DNA from: Ecdyonurus torrentis
Lineage: Eukaryota > Arthropoda > Insecta > Ephemeroptera > Heptageniidae
Assembly (NCBI GenBank): GCA_949318235.1
Contig: OX439133.1
Span: 25,683,729-25,747,728, forward strand
DNA: 64,000 nucleotides
Direction of reading: 5' to 3'
In this document: one piece after another, positions 46,206 to 57,502 of the stretch
Position numbering within the stretch: the stretch's first letter is position 1
Layout: each line of letters begins with the position of its first letter
Translations under genes and position numbers: made by a program
Notes under the pieces: generated by a model
What the model saw: only the letters and a program-made list of their open reading frames with translations
Database searches by the model: none
What the model was told of the DNA's origin: nothing

Positions 46206-46685
46206 GTGACGTGACGTTATAAGCTCGCAGCTAGCATTTCGTGAATGGAACATAAATTAAAGAAATCAATGACTCCGTCCACAATAACATTGATATTTAG
46301 AGTAATAGACCAGAGAAAAACATAAGCATTTATATCACAAAACACTTGATGACACTTACATAAATAACATTAGTTTGTCTAAAAACCCAAGTGCAGCTCC
46401 GTAGCAGTGATCAGAACTTTCGATTTATGCAATCCGCACAATATTTTCATACTAATTTTTGCATGTTTCTGACGTCAGAAATATGAATAGTCACTTATAT
46501 TGCATACTTTACAGTATTTTGACTCTCTCTCGTGGGGCTACATTAACATTCTGGTAAAATTTGACAACCGTTTTGAAAATCTCAATTCGTGTTTATTCAT
46601 TAAAAAGCACATGTTGTTTTACGTGGTCTATGGCTTAAGTTAGGATATTAGACAAGATTTTTGTTAAAGGTGTTCAACGCCTTTA
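46203..46685. mobile_element. M3 MITE, right half, split by M4
   Basis: GTGACGTTATAAGC, CATTTCGTGAATGGAACATAAATT, AACATTGATATTTAG, then M4, then TTAGGATATTAGACAAG..AAAGGTGTTCAACGCCTTTAA. Confidence 0.75.
46302..46634 (+). mobile_element. M4 MITE inside M3
   Basis: GTAATAGACCAGAGAAAAAC to ACGTGGTCTATGGCT; core TGACGTCAGAAATATG. Confidence 0.84.
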
Positions 46686-46689
46686 ATTA

Positions 46690-47070
46690 GGTTAAAATTA
46701 AATATTGTTAATTATAACAATACCATAAAATATTATTCGCAACTTACAAGATTTTTTAAGTCTACAAAGTTTTGTATTATGTAGGAATATACTTGAGAAA
46801 GTTTCGTCTTTATTTTATTGAAGCTAAAAGGAAAACTTCTATATTTAATGATATTTAATACTTTGTTAACTTTTTATTTTTTAAAGTAAGTTATCAATTG
46901 TTATATTATCTCTTTCTTAAGTCAATTAAACTTAGTTTTTGTTTAATTTAAGACTTAAGATACTTAAAGTCTTCTTAAGTTATTAAATATGTTTTTAACT
47001 ATCATGCAGTTTTATCAGAGAAATGTTGAAAGTTTTTTATGTTTAACTTAAATAATTGGTTAAGTAAAAT
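46690..47070. other. AT-rich stretch, no gene seen
   Basis: Contains TTAAGTTATTAAA-type words but no exon or family match. Confidence 0.5.
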
Positions 47071-47078
47071 GAATGAAT

Positions 47079-47463
47079 AATTGAATGAATGAATGAATGA
47101 ATGAATGAATGAATGAATGAATGAATGAATGAATGAATGAATGAATGAATGAATGAATGAATGAATGAATGAATGAATGAATGAATGAATGAATGAATGA
47201 ATGAATGAATGAATGAATGAATGAATGAATGAATGAATGAATGAATGAATGAATGAATGAATGAATGAATGAATGAATGAATGAATGAATGAATGAATGA
47301 ATGAATGAATGAATGAAAGAACGAACGAACGAACGAACCAACGAACGAACCAACGAACGAACCAACGAACGAACGATAGAACGAACGAACCAACGAACCA
47401 ACGAACCAACGAACCAACGAACCAACGAACCAACGAACCAACGAACCAACCAAGCAACCAACA
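47079..47463. repeat. (GAAT)n then (GAAC)n / (CAAC)n array
   Basis: TGAA units to 47,317, then GAAC units, then a higher-order mix of GAAC and CAAC. The right flank AAATGCCCACAAATTTGCCTAT (47,535-47,557) matches that of the array at 15.9 kb. Confidence 0.95.
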
Positions 47464-47559
47464 AACGAACGAAAGCATCAATTAATCAATTCTCAGACTG
47501 TCGACCTCCTGTATGATATACAACCCGCATGTGTTAAATGCCCACAAATTTGCCTATCC

Positions 47560-48090
47560 TGCAGGATACTATTTTTTTTTTAGATTTTTCTTCAATTTTT
47601 AGGCTTATACTCCAGCGTTATAGTTTTAATGTGACAACTCTCTCCCTCTCCCTCTCACCACTCTTACAATAAATAGAACTTTCACATTACTATTTCCCTA
47701 TAGAAAAACTTTTACTCTAAAACATTTTTATTTATACAAGTTTTAAAATGTACATTATTTAACACAAAGAATACAGGACATATAAAATTAATATGTATAG
47801 TATTTCAACTGGTGACCTATCACTAGGGATATACCCTTACATTAGTCATGACTTGTAAAGTACTGAGTATAAGCCGTAGAGATATGACCTAATTTACCAT
47901 ATTATTCTTTATGTTAAAATATTGCTGTTTATTATTATTATTTTATTTTGAAAAAGTTCTATCTATCATTCAAGGTCAAACATGTATTTATGAATATTTT
48001 AAATATCTTGTATACTGTGTATGTATGACAGTAAATCGTTAGTGAGCTTTTTTAAAAAAGAGAAGAGATCTGATGAAAAGAAGTGTTTTG
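47560..48090. other. AT-rich stretch, no gene seen
   Basis: A short CTCTCCCTCTCCCTCTC run at 47,640-47,656; otherwise unique and featureless. Confidence 0.5.
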
Positions 48091-48096
48091 AAATAG

Positions 48097-48098
48097 AA

Positions 48099-48131
<33 letters not shown>

Positions 48132-48305
48132 GAGACAGAGAGAGAGAGACAGACAGACAGAGAAACAGACAGAGTGAGAGATGAGAGAGAGTGAGACAGA
48201 GAGAGACAGAGAGAGACAGAGAGAGACAGAGACAGAGAGAGAGATAGCAGAGACAGAGAAGAAAGAGACAGAGAAAGGAAGAGAGTGGGAAAGACAGAGA
48301 GAGAC

Positions 48306-48336
<31 letters not shown>

Positions 48337-48399
48337 CAGAGAGAAGAGAGAGAGATAGAAGAGAGAGAGAGAGAGAGACAGCCAGAGAGAGAGAGACAG

Positions 48400-48488
<89 letters not shown>
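48097..48488. repeat. (GA)n / (GACA) compound array
   Basis: GAGAGACAGA mixtures resolving into pure GA at 48,400-48,488. Purine-rich strand; all frames over it are spurious. Confidence 0.95.
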
Positions 48489-48489
<1 letters not shown>

Positions 48490-48492
<3 letters not shown>

Positions 48493-49130
48493 GCATACAT
48501 AGACTGTCTTTTAACTTGAGCAAGTAGTAATCTTTAACGTTGAACACAGTCAGTCTAACTTCTCTTTCTATATACAACATTTATTAAAGATGATAGACCA
48601 TTTTAAAAACACGTGTAGCTTTCAAAAACTTTCATTATTTTTGCAACATGTTGTCGTCAAAGTTTTATACCTCTAAGGCAGTTTTTACAGTTATTTCATA
48701 GACTGGCGTAACTTTTTATATTTTAGACTTAAAAAAAAACAATTTCAAAATTTCTTTATTTTTCTTTTTTCTTCAATCGTATATATAATATATTATGACC
48801 AACGAATTAAAATATCTGTCAATTTGAATGACAATACCCTCAAAAAAGAATAGAGTAGAGGAGGCTAGACAAAATATAATGTATAATTAGGTGTATATCA
48901 TCTCACTCAAGCAGGTAGTACCCTTTTTGATGCGTGCCATGGTTTTTAACAATAAGTTAACCTTTGATACCTGTCACATTAAAAAAGTATATTTTCGCGC
49001 GGTGTGACTAGCCATCAATGCATAAAAATTAGATAAAGAGGTACTTATAATAATTAGAAAAATATGAAATTTAAAGACTAAATTCTTGCAGAAACTTACT
49101 ATTATTTTGAAAAGTTTAAAACCTGATATT
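48490..49130. other. Mostly unique stretch, no gene assigned
   Basis: A 68-codon minus frame (48,974-49,180) has no domain and overlaps the following MITE. Confidence 0.45.
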
Positions 49131-49135
49131 CTTAA

Positions 49136-49470
49136 AGGAATAGACAAGAGAAAAACATAAGCATTTATATCACAAAACACTTTATGGGATTTACATAAAT
49201 AACTTTAGTTTGTCTCAAAACCCAACAGTAGCCCCATAGCAGTGATCAGAAAATTCAATTTATGCAACCCGCACAACATTTTCATACTAATTTTTGCATG
49301 TTTCTGACGTCATAAACATGAATTTTCAAGCAAATTGCATACTTTACAGTTTTTTCACGCTCTCTCGTGGGGCTACATTAACATTCTGGTAAAAATTGTC
49401 ATCAGTTTTGAAGATACCATTTCATGTTTATTCATTAAAAAGCACATGTTGTTTTATGTGGTCTATGGCT
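49136..49470 (+). mobile_element. M4 MITE, complete and close to consensus
   Basis: TTAA at 49,132-49,135 and 49,471-49,474. AGGAATAGACAAGAG start, TGACGTCATAAACATG core, TGTGGTCTATGGCT end. Confidence 0.88.
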
Positions 49471-49729
49471 TTAACGGCTTTTATTGGGTGAAATTAGGCG
49501 TACAACCTCTCAATTTAACCCAACTGTTTTACAGTACAGTCAGTTTTTACAGTACAGTAAATAGTTAGAAATGTTAGAAATGTAATGTTAACTAATATGA
49601 ATTTAAAAAACAATATTAGTAATAATTTTAATTATTTCATTTATTAACATAAAATCCTAATTAGAAAATTCCTTTTTACTTTATTTTATAACTAATTGAT
49701 AATTAATATACATTTTTAAATAATTTGAG

Positions 49730-49985
49730 ATACTCGGCTTGAGCAATGAATAACATTGCTCAGCATAGGGTTATTTTCTTTGTAAATTAGCTATTTTCTG
49801 TTATTATTATTTTTCTTGCATACTTGAGGTACTAGCTCAACCTGATAACAGCATCAATGCTCTAAAAAAAATACTGCAAAGTATTTTTAAACTGCCAAAT
49901 TGTGTTATTTTCCCATACTGGTACATGCTATTTACTACTCACTTATGGCATCAACTTTAACATAAATGAAACCAACCTATATACT
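49730..49985 (-). mobile_element. M1 MITE, 5' truncated
   Basis: GAGCAATGAATAACATTGCTCAGCATAGG..ACTTGAGGTACTAG..CTTTAACATAAATGAAACCAACCTATA; the end carrying TGACGTCA is missing. Confidence 0.7.
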
Positions 49986-50167
49986 TTATCATTTAAAAAT
50001 CATAAAATTCTTGTAAGCTGTAACATGAATTTATTTAATAGGAATAATTTTAATTTAAAAAAAAAAATTAAAATCACTTATTCTGTCTTATTTCTAATGG
50101 TAATTTATTATATACGTTTAAACAAATAAAAAACAGACCGTTTTTATACATTTGGTGATGATTTATA

Positions 50168-50168
50168 A

Positions 50169-50206
<38 letters not shown>
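50168..50206. repeat. (TA)n array
   Basis: Short TA run; another at 50,694-50,712, and a T tract at 50,748-50,774. Confidence 0.93.
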
Positions 50207-50208
<2 letters not shown>

Positions 50209-50852
50209 TAAAATTACATTACCTTTTCAATGTAGCAATATGTTATATTTTTTAATATTAGATGAAAAAGGTAGATAACTATATTACGTACAGCTTCTTT
50301 GAGGTGCTAGCTTTCAAATTCATACTTTTCATATTCTGTTTGTGGGATTTTCATATAAACATAATATATCACGTACGAGCATACGTAAAAAAATAAAACA
50401 AACAAAACGCAATATCTAAGATTTAAGTACAACAAAATATTTTTCAATTGAAAAATGTATGAAAAGAAAACTCTGTGCGGAAATTATATTTGAGAAAAAT
50501 CACAAACATAAGTCCTTTTATATACACATGAAAGATAAAGGAAAATTGCCTGTTTTTAAGTTTTACTTTTATCATTCCTTTTATATTTATTTATGTATTT
50601 TTTGTGTGATTTTTATACACTATATAACATGGAAATATGATATTCTAGAGAAAGAAAAATAAAGCCAAGGATTTTAAATAATACTGGCTTATTATATATA
50701 TATATATATATAATATATATACCATACAGTGTATATATAATATGTAGTTTTTTTTTTTTTTTTTTTTTTTTTTTTGCGTGCCATATTGTGTTATTGTGCT
50801 TTACACCAATCCCAGTCCCAGTCAAGACATTGTCTTATCGACAGGTAAGGAC

Positions 50853-51084
50853 TTTTTCCTTAATGTTAAAGCACACACGGGCCAGTCACGGCCCAAGTAC
50901 ACAGCCCGGCATTCGCTATGACAGCCTAGAGAAACCGTGGAAACATCTAGGCAGGCTAGTCGATGCAATCACATCGATCATGCACCTCCCGAATGCTGTG
51001 CGTCGTCATGGAATGCATGTAAACGCATGCATCGTGCAACGTGTTGTGCTCTCACACTTCACGTACGCACCCAGCAGTGGCTGA
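50853..51084 (+). other. GC-richer open stretch, possible exon or decayed gene
   Basis: An open plus-strand frame of about 75 codons ends at TGA 51,084 and includes YDSLEKPWKHLGRLVDAITS and HLPNAVRRHGMHVNACIVQR. G+C is well above the surroundings. A donor-like CGACAG/GTAAGG at 50,841 and an acceptor-like ACGCACCCAG at 51,074 are present, but no arrangement makes a convincing exon. I do not recognise the protein. It could be a transposon remnant. Confidence 0.35.
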
Positions 51085-51182
51085 AACCTTTACAAGGTGA
51101 GGAGTATAGAGTGACCAGTCAGCTGCCTTCACAACTCATCCATATCCATACCAGCTCGGTAGACATATAGACCAGTATTGGG

Positions 51183-51403
51183 AAATGACAGTTTTAAAAA
51201 AACGTTGGCAATATTTTTGAGAGCATTGATGCTGTTATCAGGTTGAATTAAGTTTTCAAGTATTCCAGGAAAATAATAATAGGAAAAAAAAAACTAATTT
51301 TAGCTGAAAACCCTGTTTGTCCTATGCTGAGCAATGTTATCCATTGCTTCAGTATGGCGTCAAAGCGCATTCAGTATGACGTCATGTGCATACACCCTAT
51401 ATT
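51183..51403 (+). mobile_element. M1 MITE, left-truncated
   Basis: ATGACAGTTTTAAAAAAACG..TTTTTGAGAGCATTGATGCTG..GTGCATACACCCTATA; core TGACGTCA at about 51,377. Confidence 0.75.
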
Positions 51404-51538
51404 ACACACTATAAAAAATATATAATATATATAAAGGAGAGATAAAAGAGGCGGACACCATTTACTTCTCTTCACAACCGCTCCGGATTTAAAATTCTTT
51501 TAGTAAAGAAATCTGAAATTGACAGAAAATTCTTACAG

Positions 51539-52162
51539 TATAGGATGTATGCAGATGACGTCATATTGAATACGCTTGGAGGCCATACTGGAGTAGTGTA
51601 TAACATTGCTCAGCATACGACAAATTTCATTTAGGCCAATTTTCTTTGGGAAATTGCCTAATTTTTTGTTATTGTTATTTTTCTCACATACTTGAGATAC
51701 TAATTCCACATATTTACAACATCAATGCTCTCAAAAATATTGTTTAGTGGTTTTAAACTGGCAAAATGATTTATTTTCCTATGCCACCCATGTTATTGAG
51801 TTATCCAACATGGCATCTACTTTAAAGGCGTAGAACACCTTGAACAAAAAACTTGCCTAATATCCTATATAACATACCAAAAAATCAACATTGTTTTGGC
51901 CGGAATCATTGATTTCTAATTTATTTTTAATTCACATAATGTCAGTTGCAGGTTTATTACGTCACAGCTCGCCTGTTTCCGCGCGCGTAGACCAGGTGAG
52001 CTGTGACGTAGTAAACCCGCAACTGACATTTTGTGAATTGAAAATAAATTAGAAATCGATAACTCCGGCCAAATTAAAGATGATATTTAGGTATGTTAGG
52101 ATATTCGGCAAGTTTTTTTTCGAGGTGTTCTACGCCTTTAACATGAATGCATAGAAACTTTA
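51539..52162 (-). mobile_element. M1 MITE split by M3
   Basis: TATAGGATGTATGCAGATGACGTCA to CATGGCATCTACTT, then M3, then ACATGAATGCATAGAAACTTTATA. The insertion falls in the TTTAA of M1's own GACTTTAACATG. Confidence 0.87.
51826..52137. mobile_element. M3 palindromic MITE with clear TTAA duplication
   Basis: AGGCGTAGAACACCTTG to GAGGTGTTCTACGCCT, with TTAA at 51,822-51,825 and 52,138-52,141. Comparison with uninterrupted M1 copies shows only one TTAA before insertion, proving the 4-bp duplication. Confidence 0.92.
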
Positions 52163-52358
52163 TAAAGAGAAATTATACACCAAACTTGTGTTGCTCAAAA
52201 TTCAGAGACCCTATATGGATGTACTTTGATGGGTAATGAATACCCTACTCGTACACAAGATGAAAGCACACATAGATGCATATATAGCATTTTTCTCATT
52301 TCAGCATAAATTTAATTGAGGAGCCAATTTTGTAAATTTTAATTGGACTATAGAGAAG

Positions 52359-52378
52359 AGAGAGAGAGAGAGAGAGAG
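52359..52378. repeat. Short (GA)n array
   Basis: GA run within otherwise unique AT-rich DNA (52,165-52,550) with no gene signal. Confidence 0.9.
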
Positions 52379-52552
52379 AAAAGAATGAAAACGAATATGG
52401 AAATTTTATACTTTTTATGATGAACAAGGAAAAATACACATGTGTTTTCTCCTTTGCTCTTCACGTAAAAATAAAATAAAAATATTTGCAGCTATTTTTT
52501 TTAACGTAACACACATTTTATTTGTATTTACATACGATATAAGATAACCTAT

Positions 52553-52682
52553 AGGATGTATGCGCATGACGTCATATTTAATACATTTAGGCTAAGAGGC
52601 CATACTGGAGTAGTGAGTAGCATTGCTGAGCATAGGACAAACTTTGTTTTAGGCAATTTTCTTTGGGAAATCTGTGAATTTT
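52553..52682 (-). mobile_element. M1 MITE, half copy fused to M4
   Basis: TATAGGATGTATGCGCATGACGTCA to TTTGGGAAATCTG, then an abrupt change to inverted M4 interior. Confidence 0.75.
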
Positions 52683-52683
52683 T

Positions 52684-52884
52684 TGCAATTTAAGAGACTA
52701 TTCATGTTTATGACGTCAGAAAAATGCCAAAAAAAATGATGTGTGGGTTGCATAAATTGATATATTATGATCACTGCTACAGAGCTACAGTTGGGTTTTG
52801 AGACAAACTAAAGTTATTTATGTAAGTCTCATCAAGAGTTTTGAGATATAAATGCTTTTATTTTCTTCTGGTCTATTCCTTTAA
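52684..52884 (-). mobile_element. M4 MITE, half copy
   Basis: CAATTTAAGAGACTATTCATG, TTATGACGTCAGAAAAATGC, GATCACTGCTACAGAGC to CTTCTGGTCTATTCCTTTAA. Confidence 0.78.
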
Positions 52885-52964
52885 TATAATAATATAGTAT
52901 AAAACAACACAAAAACAGTAGAGAAAAAAGTACATATTTATTTAACACAATAACATTTAAAAGT

Positions 52965-53277
52965 TATAGGGTGTATGCATTCATGTTAAAGTCGACGCCA
53001 TGTTGGATCACTCAATAACATGGGTGACATAGGAAAATAGCTCATTTTTCTAGTGTAAAAACACTATGCTATATTGTTGAGAGCATTATTGGTGCTGTAA
53101 ATATGTTGAATTAGTATCTCAAGTATGTGAGAAAAATAACAATAACAAATAATAAACCGGTTTCCCAAAGAAAATTGGCTTAAAAATGAAGTGTATCCTA
53201 TGCTGAGCAATGTTATTCATTACTCTAGCATGGCCTCCAAGTGCATTTAATATGACTTCATGCGCATACACCCTATA
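52965..53277 (+). mobile_element. M1 MITE, full length
   Basis: TATAGGGTGTATGCATTCATG to GCGCATACACCCTATA; core decayed to TGACTTCA. A (CT)n array starts 5 bp after it. Confidence 0.87.
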
Positions 53278-53282
53278 CTCTA

Positions 53283-53330
53283 TTCTCTCTCTCTCTCTCT
53301 CGCTCTCTCTCTCTCTCCTCTCCTTTCTAT
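53283..53330. repeat. (CT)n array adjoining M1
   Basis: CT run with CGCT and TCCTCTCC variants. Confidence 0.93.
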
Positions 53331-53787
53331 CTCTCACTCTGTGTTTAATGTATGTAAAAAATTGTCACAACATAATATATTTTCATATCAAAATGTTAAT
53401 ATTCAAAGAAATTACCTACATATATGCTCATTAAATTCTAAAACACATAGGAAAAAACATGAGAGAAAAAAGCATTGAGGGAGATAATTTTGAGAAACAT
53501 GACTATACACAATATACGCATGGGCTTGTTAAATTTTATATAACGATGAAAAATGAAGCTGAAGAAATATGATCTTACAATAATTTTAGTTCAAATTAGC
53601 GTCCTGTTGTTATAAGAGAAACCTAGGTTGGCGTGGTGTAAGATTGCAAAATTAGCGCCGCAACTTGAAAGTCAATAATCATCAATTTTTTATTTTCTCG
53701 GGAGTTATTGGGTTACAAATTAGCCCTCAGTTTGCAAGCAAATTGTATACCAGCATCCAAACAAATATTTTGATTGATTTATTTGAT

Positions 53788-53985
53788 CATTCATTCATTC
53801 ATTCATTCATTCATTCATTCATTCATTCATTCATTCATTCATTCATTCATTCATTCATTCATTCATTCATTCATTCATTCATTCATTCATTCATTCATTC
53901 ATTCATTCATTCATTCATTCATTCATTCATTCATTCATTCATTCATTCATTCATTCATTCATTCATTCATTCATTCATTCATTTA
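53788..53985. repeat. (TTCA)n tetranucleotide array
   Basis: About 198 bp of TTCA units, last unit TTTA, then TTCAATCCTTCG. The 53,335-53,785 flank is AT-rich without gene signal. Confidence 0.96.
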
Positions 53986-54257
53986 TTCAATCCTTCGTTT
54001 GTTTATTCATGCATGCATTTATAGACATATTTCCTAATTCCTAATGTTTAAATTAGCTTTTTAACAGTATTCATTAGTAGTTCTTCAAAACAATAGAGAG
54101 AGCGAGGGAAAGAAGATACTGAGTAGGCAAAATTATTGAAGCAAAAACCACTTACTAAAGGTAATTTACTTTGAAACAGAACGTCAGTAGGTTTACTTTC
54201 AAAGAAAAAGGGAGGGGCTTTATCTGCATGTAATTTAAACTGATCTAATTAATAGAC

Positions 54258-54263
54258 ATTATA

Positions 54264-54334
<71 letters not shown>
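54258..54334. repeat. (TA)n array
   Basis: TA repeats with one TTATATTA break at the left. Confidence 0.95.
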
Positions 54335-54337
<3 letters not shown>

Positions 54338-54339
54338 AT

Positions 54340-55955
54340 ATAACAAAACTAAGTCTGCTCTTGCATGCATAAAAAGAAGAATAGTGCACTTCTTTATAGA
54401 GGAAATGAACAAAGAGTTCATAATAATTATCAATATTGCCAATTAAAACGGAATTTCATAATATTTTATTAGAAAATCATATATAAGTAATAAAAAAATA
54501 GTTCTTTGATTCAAGTGTTTTTCGAAAGTTATAGTATATTTTGTATATGGGTTCTATGATAGTAGAGAGGGGTGGCAGGTTCTGTTCTAGATATGATAAC
54601 ATGGTGTTCCTATGCTAATGCATGTTAAATTTTAAGGAGCCAAGGAGCCATTCTCCTGCCTACCTAACTGTATGGTAAAATATACATACAGAATGTAGTA
54701 TAGCATTTTCAATATAGCTTATACATATTTTTATATTATTATAGTACTATACACACGAAAAATTCATATTATAAATTATTATGTGTGTACGCTATGTTAA
54801 CCATGATATTGTATATATAACATTTTTCTTAAAGTTAGGTATTTTTATTTACATTATATATATTTTTATATGGTATTACTTACGTGTATAATATACAATA
54901 CATACACATATACGCTGTATACTAAAATTGCTATACGTGAAGCTAAAATTGTCATATACAAGTTACGTCGCGGCATCATATATCATGCATTCTATTTTCG
55001 CTGTGTCCACACAATTATTATTTTTCTTCTTGCTTTCGTATAAGTGAGTACTTTTGTTGTAATACTTTTATTAAAGTTATGTACTCCTAATATTGCCTTT
55101 TTTTTAAGTATTATAAAAAGATGTTACAAATTATGTTTTGCTATAGTAACTATATATAATCTTACATTAAAACAATACATAGAAATATGCACATGACACA
55201 ATCATCATACAGTATAAACAGTGTATAATACATTATACTTTATGTCCAATTTTTAAATTACATGTTATAAATATTGCTATATTTTCCACTGCATGTATGC
55301 GTTATAAGCATCATAATATGTATAACTAAGGCATTGTCTTATCATCACAAAATGCACTCTCTCTCCAGGCTTATATATATATTTTTTTGCACATATACTT
55401 TATAAAATATATTTTTTATAGCCTGTGCATATGTTATTATAACTGCGTGTTATATCTATATAGCACTATATAGAGTTTAAATTTATTTAGTATACTAAGT
55501 TTTTTTTTTTTTTTTTTCATTATATTATAAATGATATATACTAATGTTTTAATGTATAATTTTGGTTGTATATTTTACAATATATGTAAAAATAAGAAGT
55601 GCGTTGCAAGTTGCATACTTTCAAAAAGATGTCGCTTCTTTGTTTAGTATTTAAGATGGCAGTTCTCAAGTCTTAATGTATTTATACAAAAAAAAAGTGC
55701 TGAAATGAGATCTAATTTGTCGATAGATTGATTAATAATGATTGATTATTAAAACAAAAGTATCAGTTTTATTGTAAATGATTAGTTTTAACAGACTTTT
55801 TGTTAATATTCCGATTAAAAATAATTTTACGGGAAAAAAATTGATTTTGTAATTTGAAGAAATCATATTTCGAAATAGACTGTGAATTGGTAGGGCAGAT
55901 GTGGTGGACAAGAAAAAACTTAACTCGCAGCTACTACTGAGAGGTTAGTAGTTGC
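54340..55955. other. AT-rich DNA without MITEs, possible Polinton end region
   Basis: No copy of any M1-M9 family appears from here to the window end. Very AT-rich, with many TATATA and ATACATA words and a T tract (55,500-55,517). The left terminus of the Polinton should lie here or slightly left, but I could not find its inverted repeat because the other end is outside the window. Confidence 0.4.
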
Positions 55956-55960
55956 AATAT

Positions 55961-56013
55961 ATGATCCTCGGATCACACAGAGGTCCTGTGCCAAATTTTA
56001 TCAGGACCTCTGT
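55961..56013. promoter_or_regulatory. Two adjacent hairpins, function unknown
   Basis: TGATCC-TC-GGATCA (55,961-55,974) is followed by a perfect 12-bp stem, ACAGAGGTCCTG (55,977-55,988) pairing with CAGGACCTCTGT (56,002-56,013) over a 13-nt loop. They lie about 1.5 kb upstream of the Polinton polymerase. Whether they act in DNA or RNA cannot be told. Confidence 0.6.
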
Positions 56014-56194
56014 TTAAAATGTATGATATTTCTAGAGATCTGCACGGAAGATTGAAATCCTCATATTGAATACTTGGAGCAAGCGCACAGTAGTACAGTA
56101 CTTCTAACTGCAAGACTAAGGCTGGACCAAGAATATTCAATGTGAGTATATCTAATGAAATAATTTTTTTTTCTTCTCATATGGTAAGATATGA

Positions 56195-57015
56195 TAGTTT
56201 TTACATCATGGACAGCCACAGAAGAGAGAACGCAAAGCGGCACGCTATAGACGGCCAGAGAAGAGATATTATACGTTGGCAACATAGCATACCCCATACG
56301 TCAAGCAGTATAATACTTTATTTTCAGTGCATGTAAATGAAATATGTAAAAAAATAAATTATTTTTTCAGTGCATTTAAATGAAGTACATAATATTTTAT
56401 TTTCATTGCATGTTAAATAAAGTAAATGAAGTAGCTAATAATTACACACTAATAATATCTTAGGAATATTTCATGACATGGACAGCCAGAGAAGAGATGT
56501 ATTAAAGACCTATGCTATGTGGCTATACTATGGGGATAACATGGTGTGATGCATACATCAAGAAGCTTATATTTTCTTTTCAGCGCAAGTAAATGAAGTA
56601 TTTTTTTTATGCTAGTAAAATGAAGTAAATGAAGTACATAATCATTACAGGCTAATAATATCTTAGGAATATTTCACGAATTGTACAGCACGAGAAGAGA
56701 TGTATTAAAGACCTATGCTATGTGGCTATACTATGGGGATAACATGGTGTGATGCATACATCGAGCACTTCGAGCAGCTTATATTTTCTTTTCAGCGCAT
56801 GTAAATGAAGTAATATTTTTTTTTATTCTTGTAAAATGAAGTAAATGAAGTACACAATTTTTATAGGCTAATAATATTTTAGGAATATTTCGCAAACCAA
56901 GAGAAGAGATGTATGTGTCAAAACCTTATACATTATGTATAACATGACAAAATGCATACATTGTGCTAATGTTATTTTTTTCTTTTCAGCGCAATTTTCT
57001 TTTCAAAGTACAATT
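56195..57015 (+). repeat. Tandem repeats of about 200-270 bp upstream of the polymerase
   Basis: The word GGAATATTTC recurs at 56,462, 56,665 and 56,881 (spacing 203 and 216), with an earlier diverged unit at about 56,200. Units share GACAGCCAGAGAAGAGATG, TATTAAAGACCTATGC, GGGGATAACATGGTGTGATGC, a pyrimidine tract ending CTTTTCAG followed by CGC(A/T)(A/T)GTAAATGAAG, and GTAAAATGAAGTAAATGAAG. Their position next to the polymerase suggests a subterminal or control region of the Polinton. Confidence 0.85.
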
Positions 57016-57091
57016 TTTTTTTGTTTAAATGCCTATTATGATCGAAGTATATAACTTGAACAGTACATTATTATCTTAACAGTATTATAGC

Positions 57092-57096
<5 letters not shown>

Positions 57097-57131
<35 letters not shown>
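57097..57131. repeat. (TA)n array
   Basis: Short TA run; a second, interrupted by TACATATA and ending in GTGTGTGTG, lies at 57,219-57,300. Confidence 0.93.
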
Positions 57132-57135
<4 letters not shown>

Positions 57136-57215
57136 TATATTATATTAATGTGTGTGTTTTTTATATTAATAATTTTAATATGTTCCAGAGAGAAAAATTA
57201 ATATTGTATATAATA

Positions 57216-57298
<83 letters not shown>

Positions 57299-57502
57299 TT
57301 GTGTGTAATGAGAATATTGAAAAACACGTTTTGCTATGTAATATTAAAATAACGAAATATATATAATGGCATATTAATAATATGACAAAAATCATATATA
57401 TTATACTCTATGTATTATATTAATATGAAGATAGTTGCAAATAATGTGCTGTTATATACTTATATTTAAGTTCAACAGTAAGAATAATAAATAAGAAAAA
57501 CT

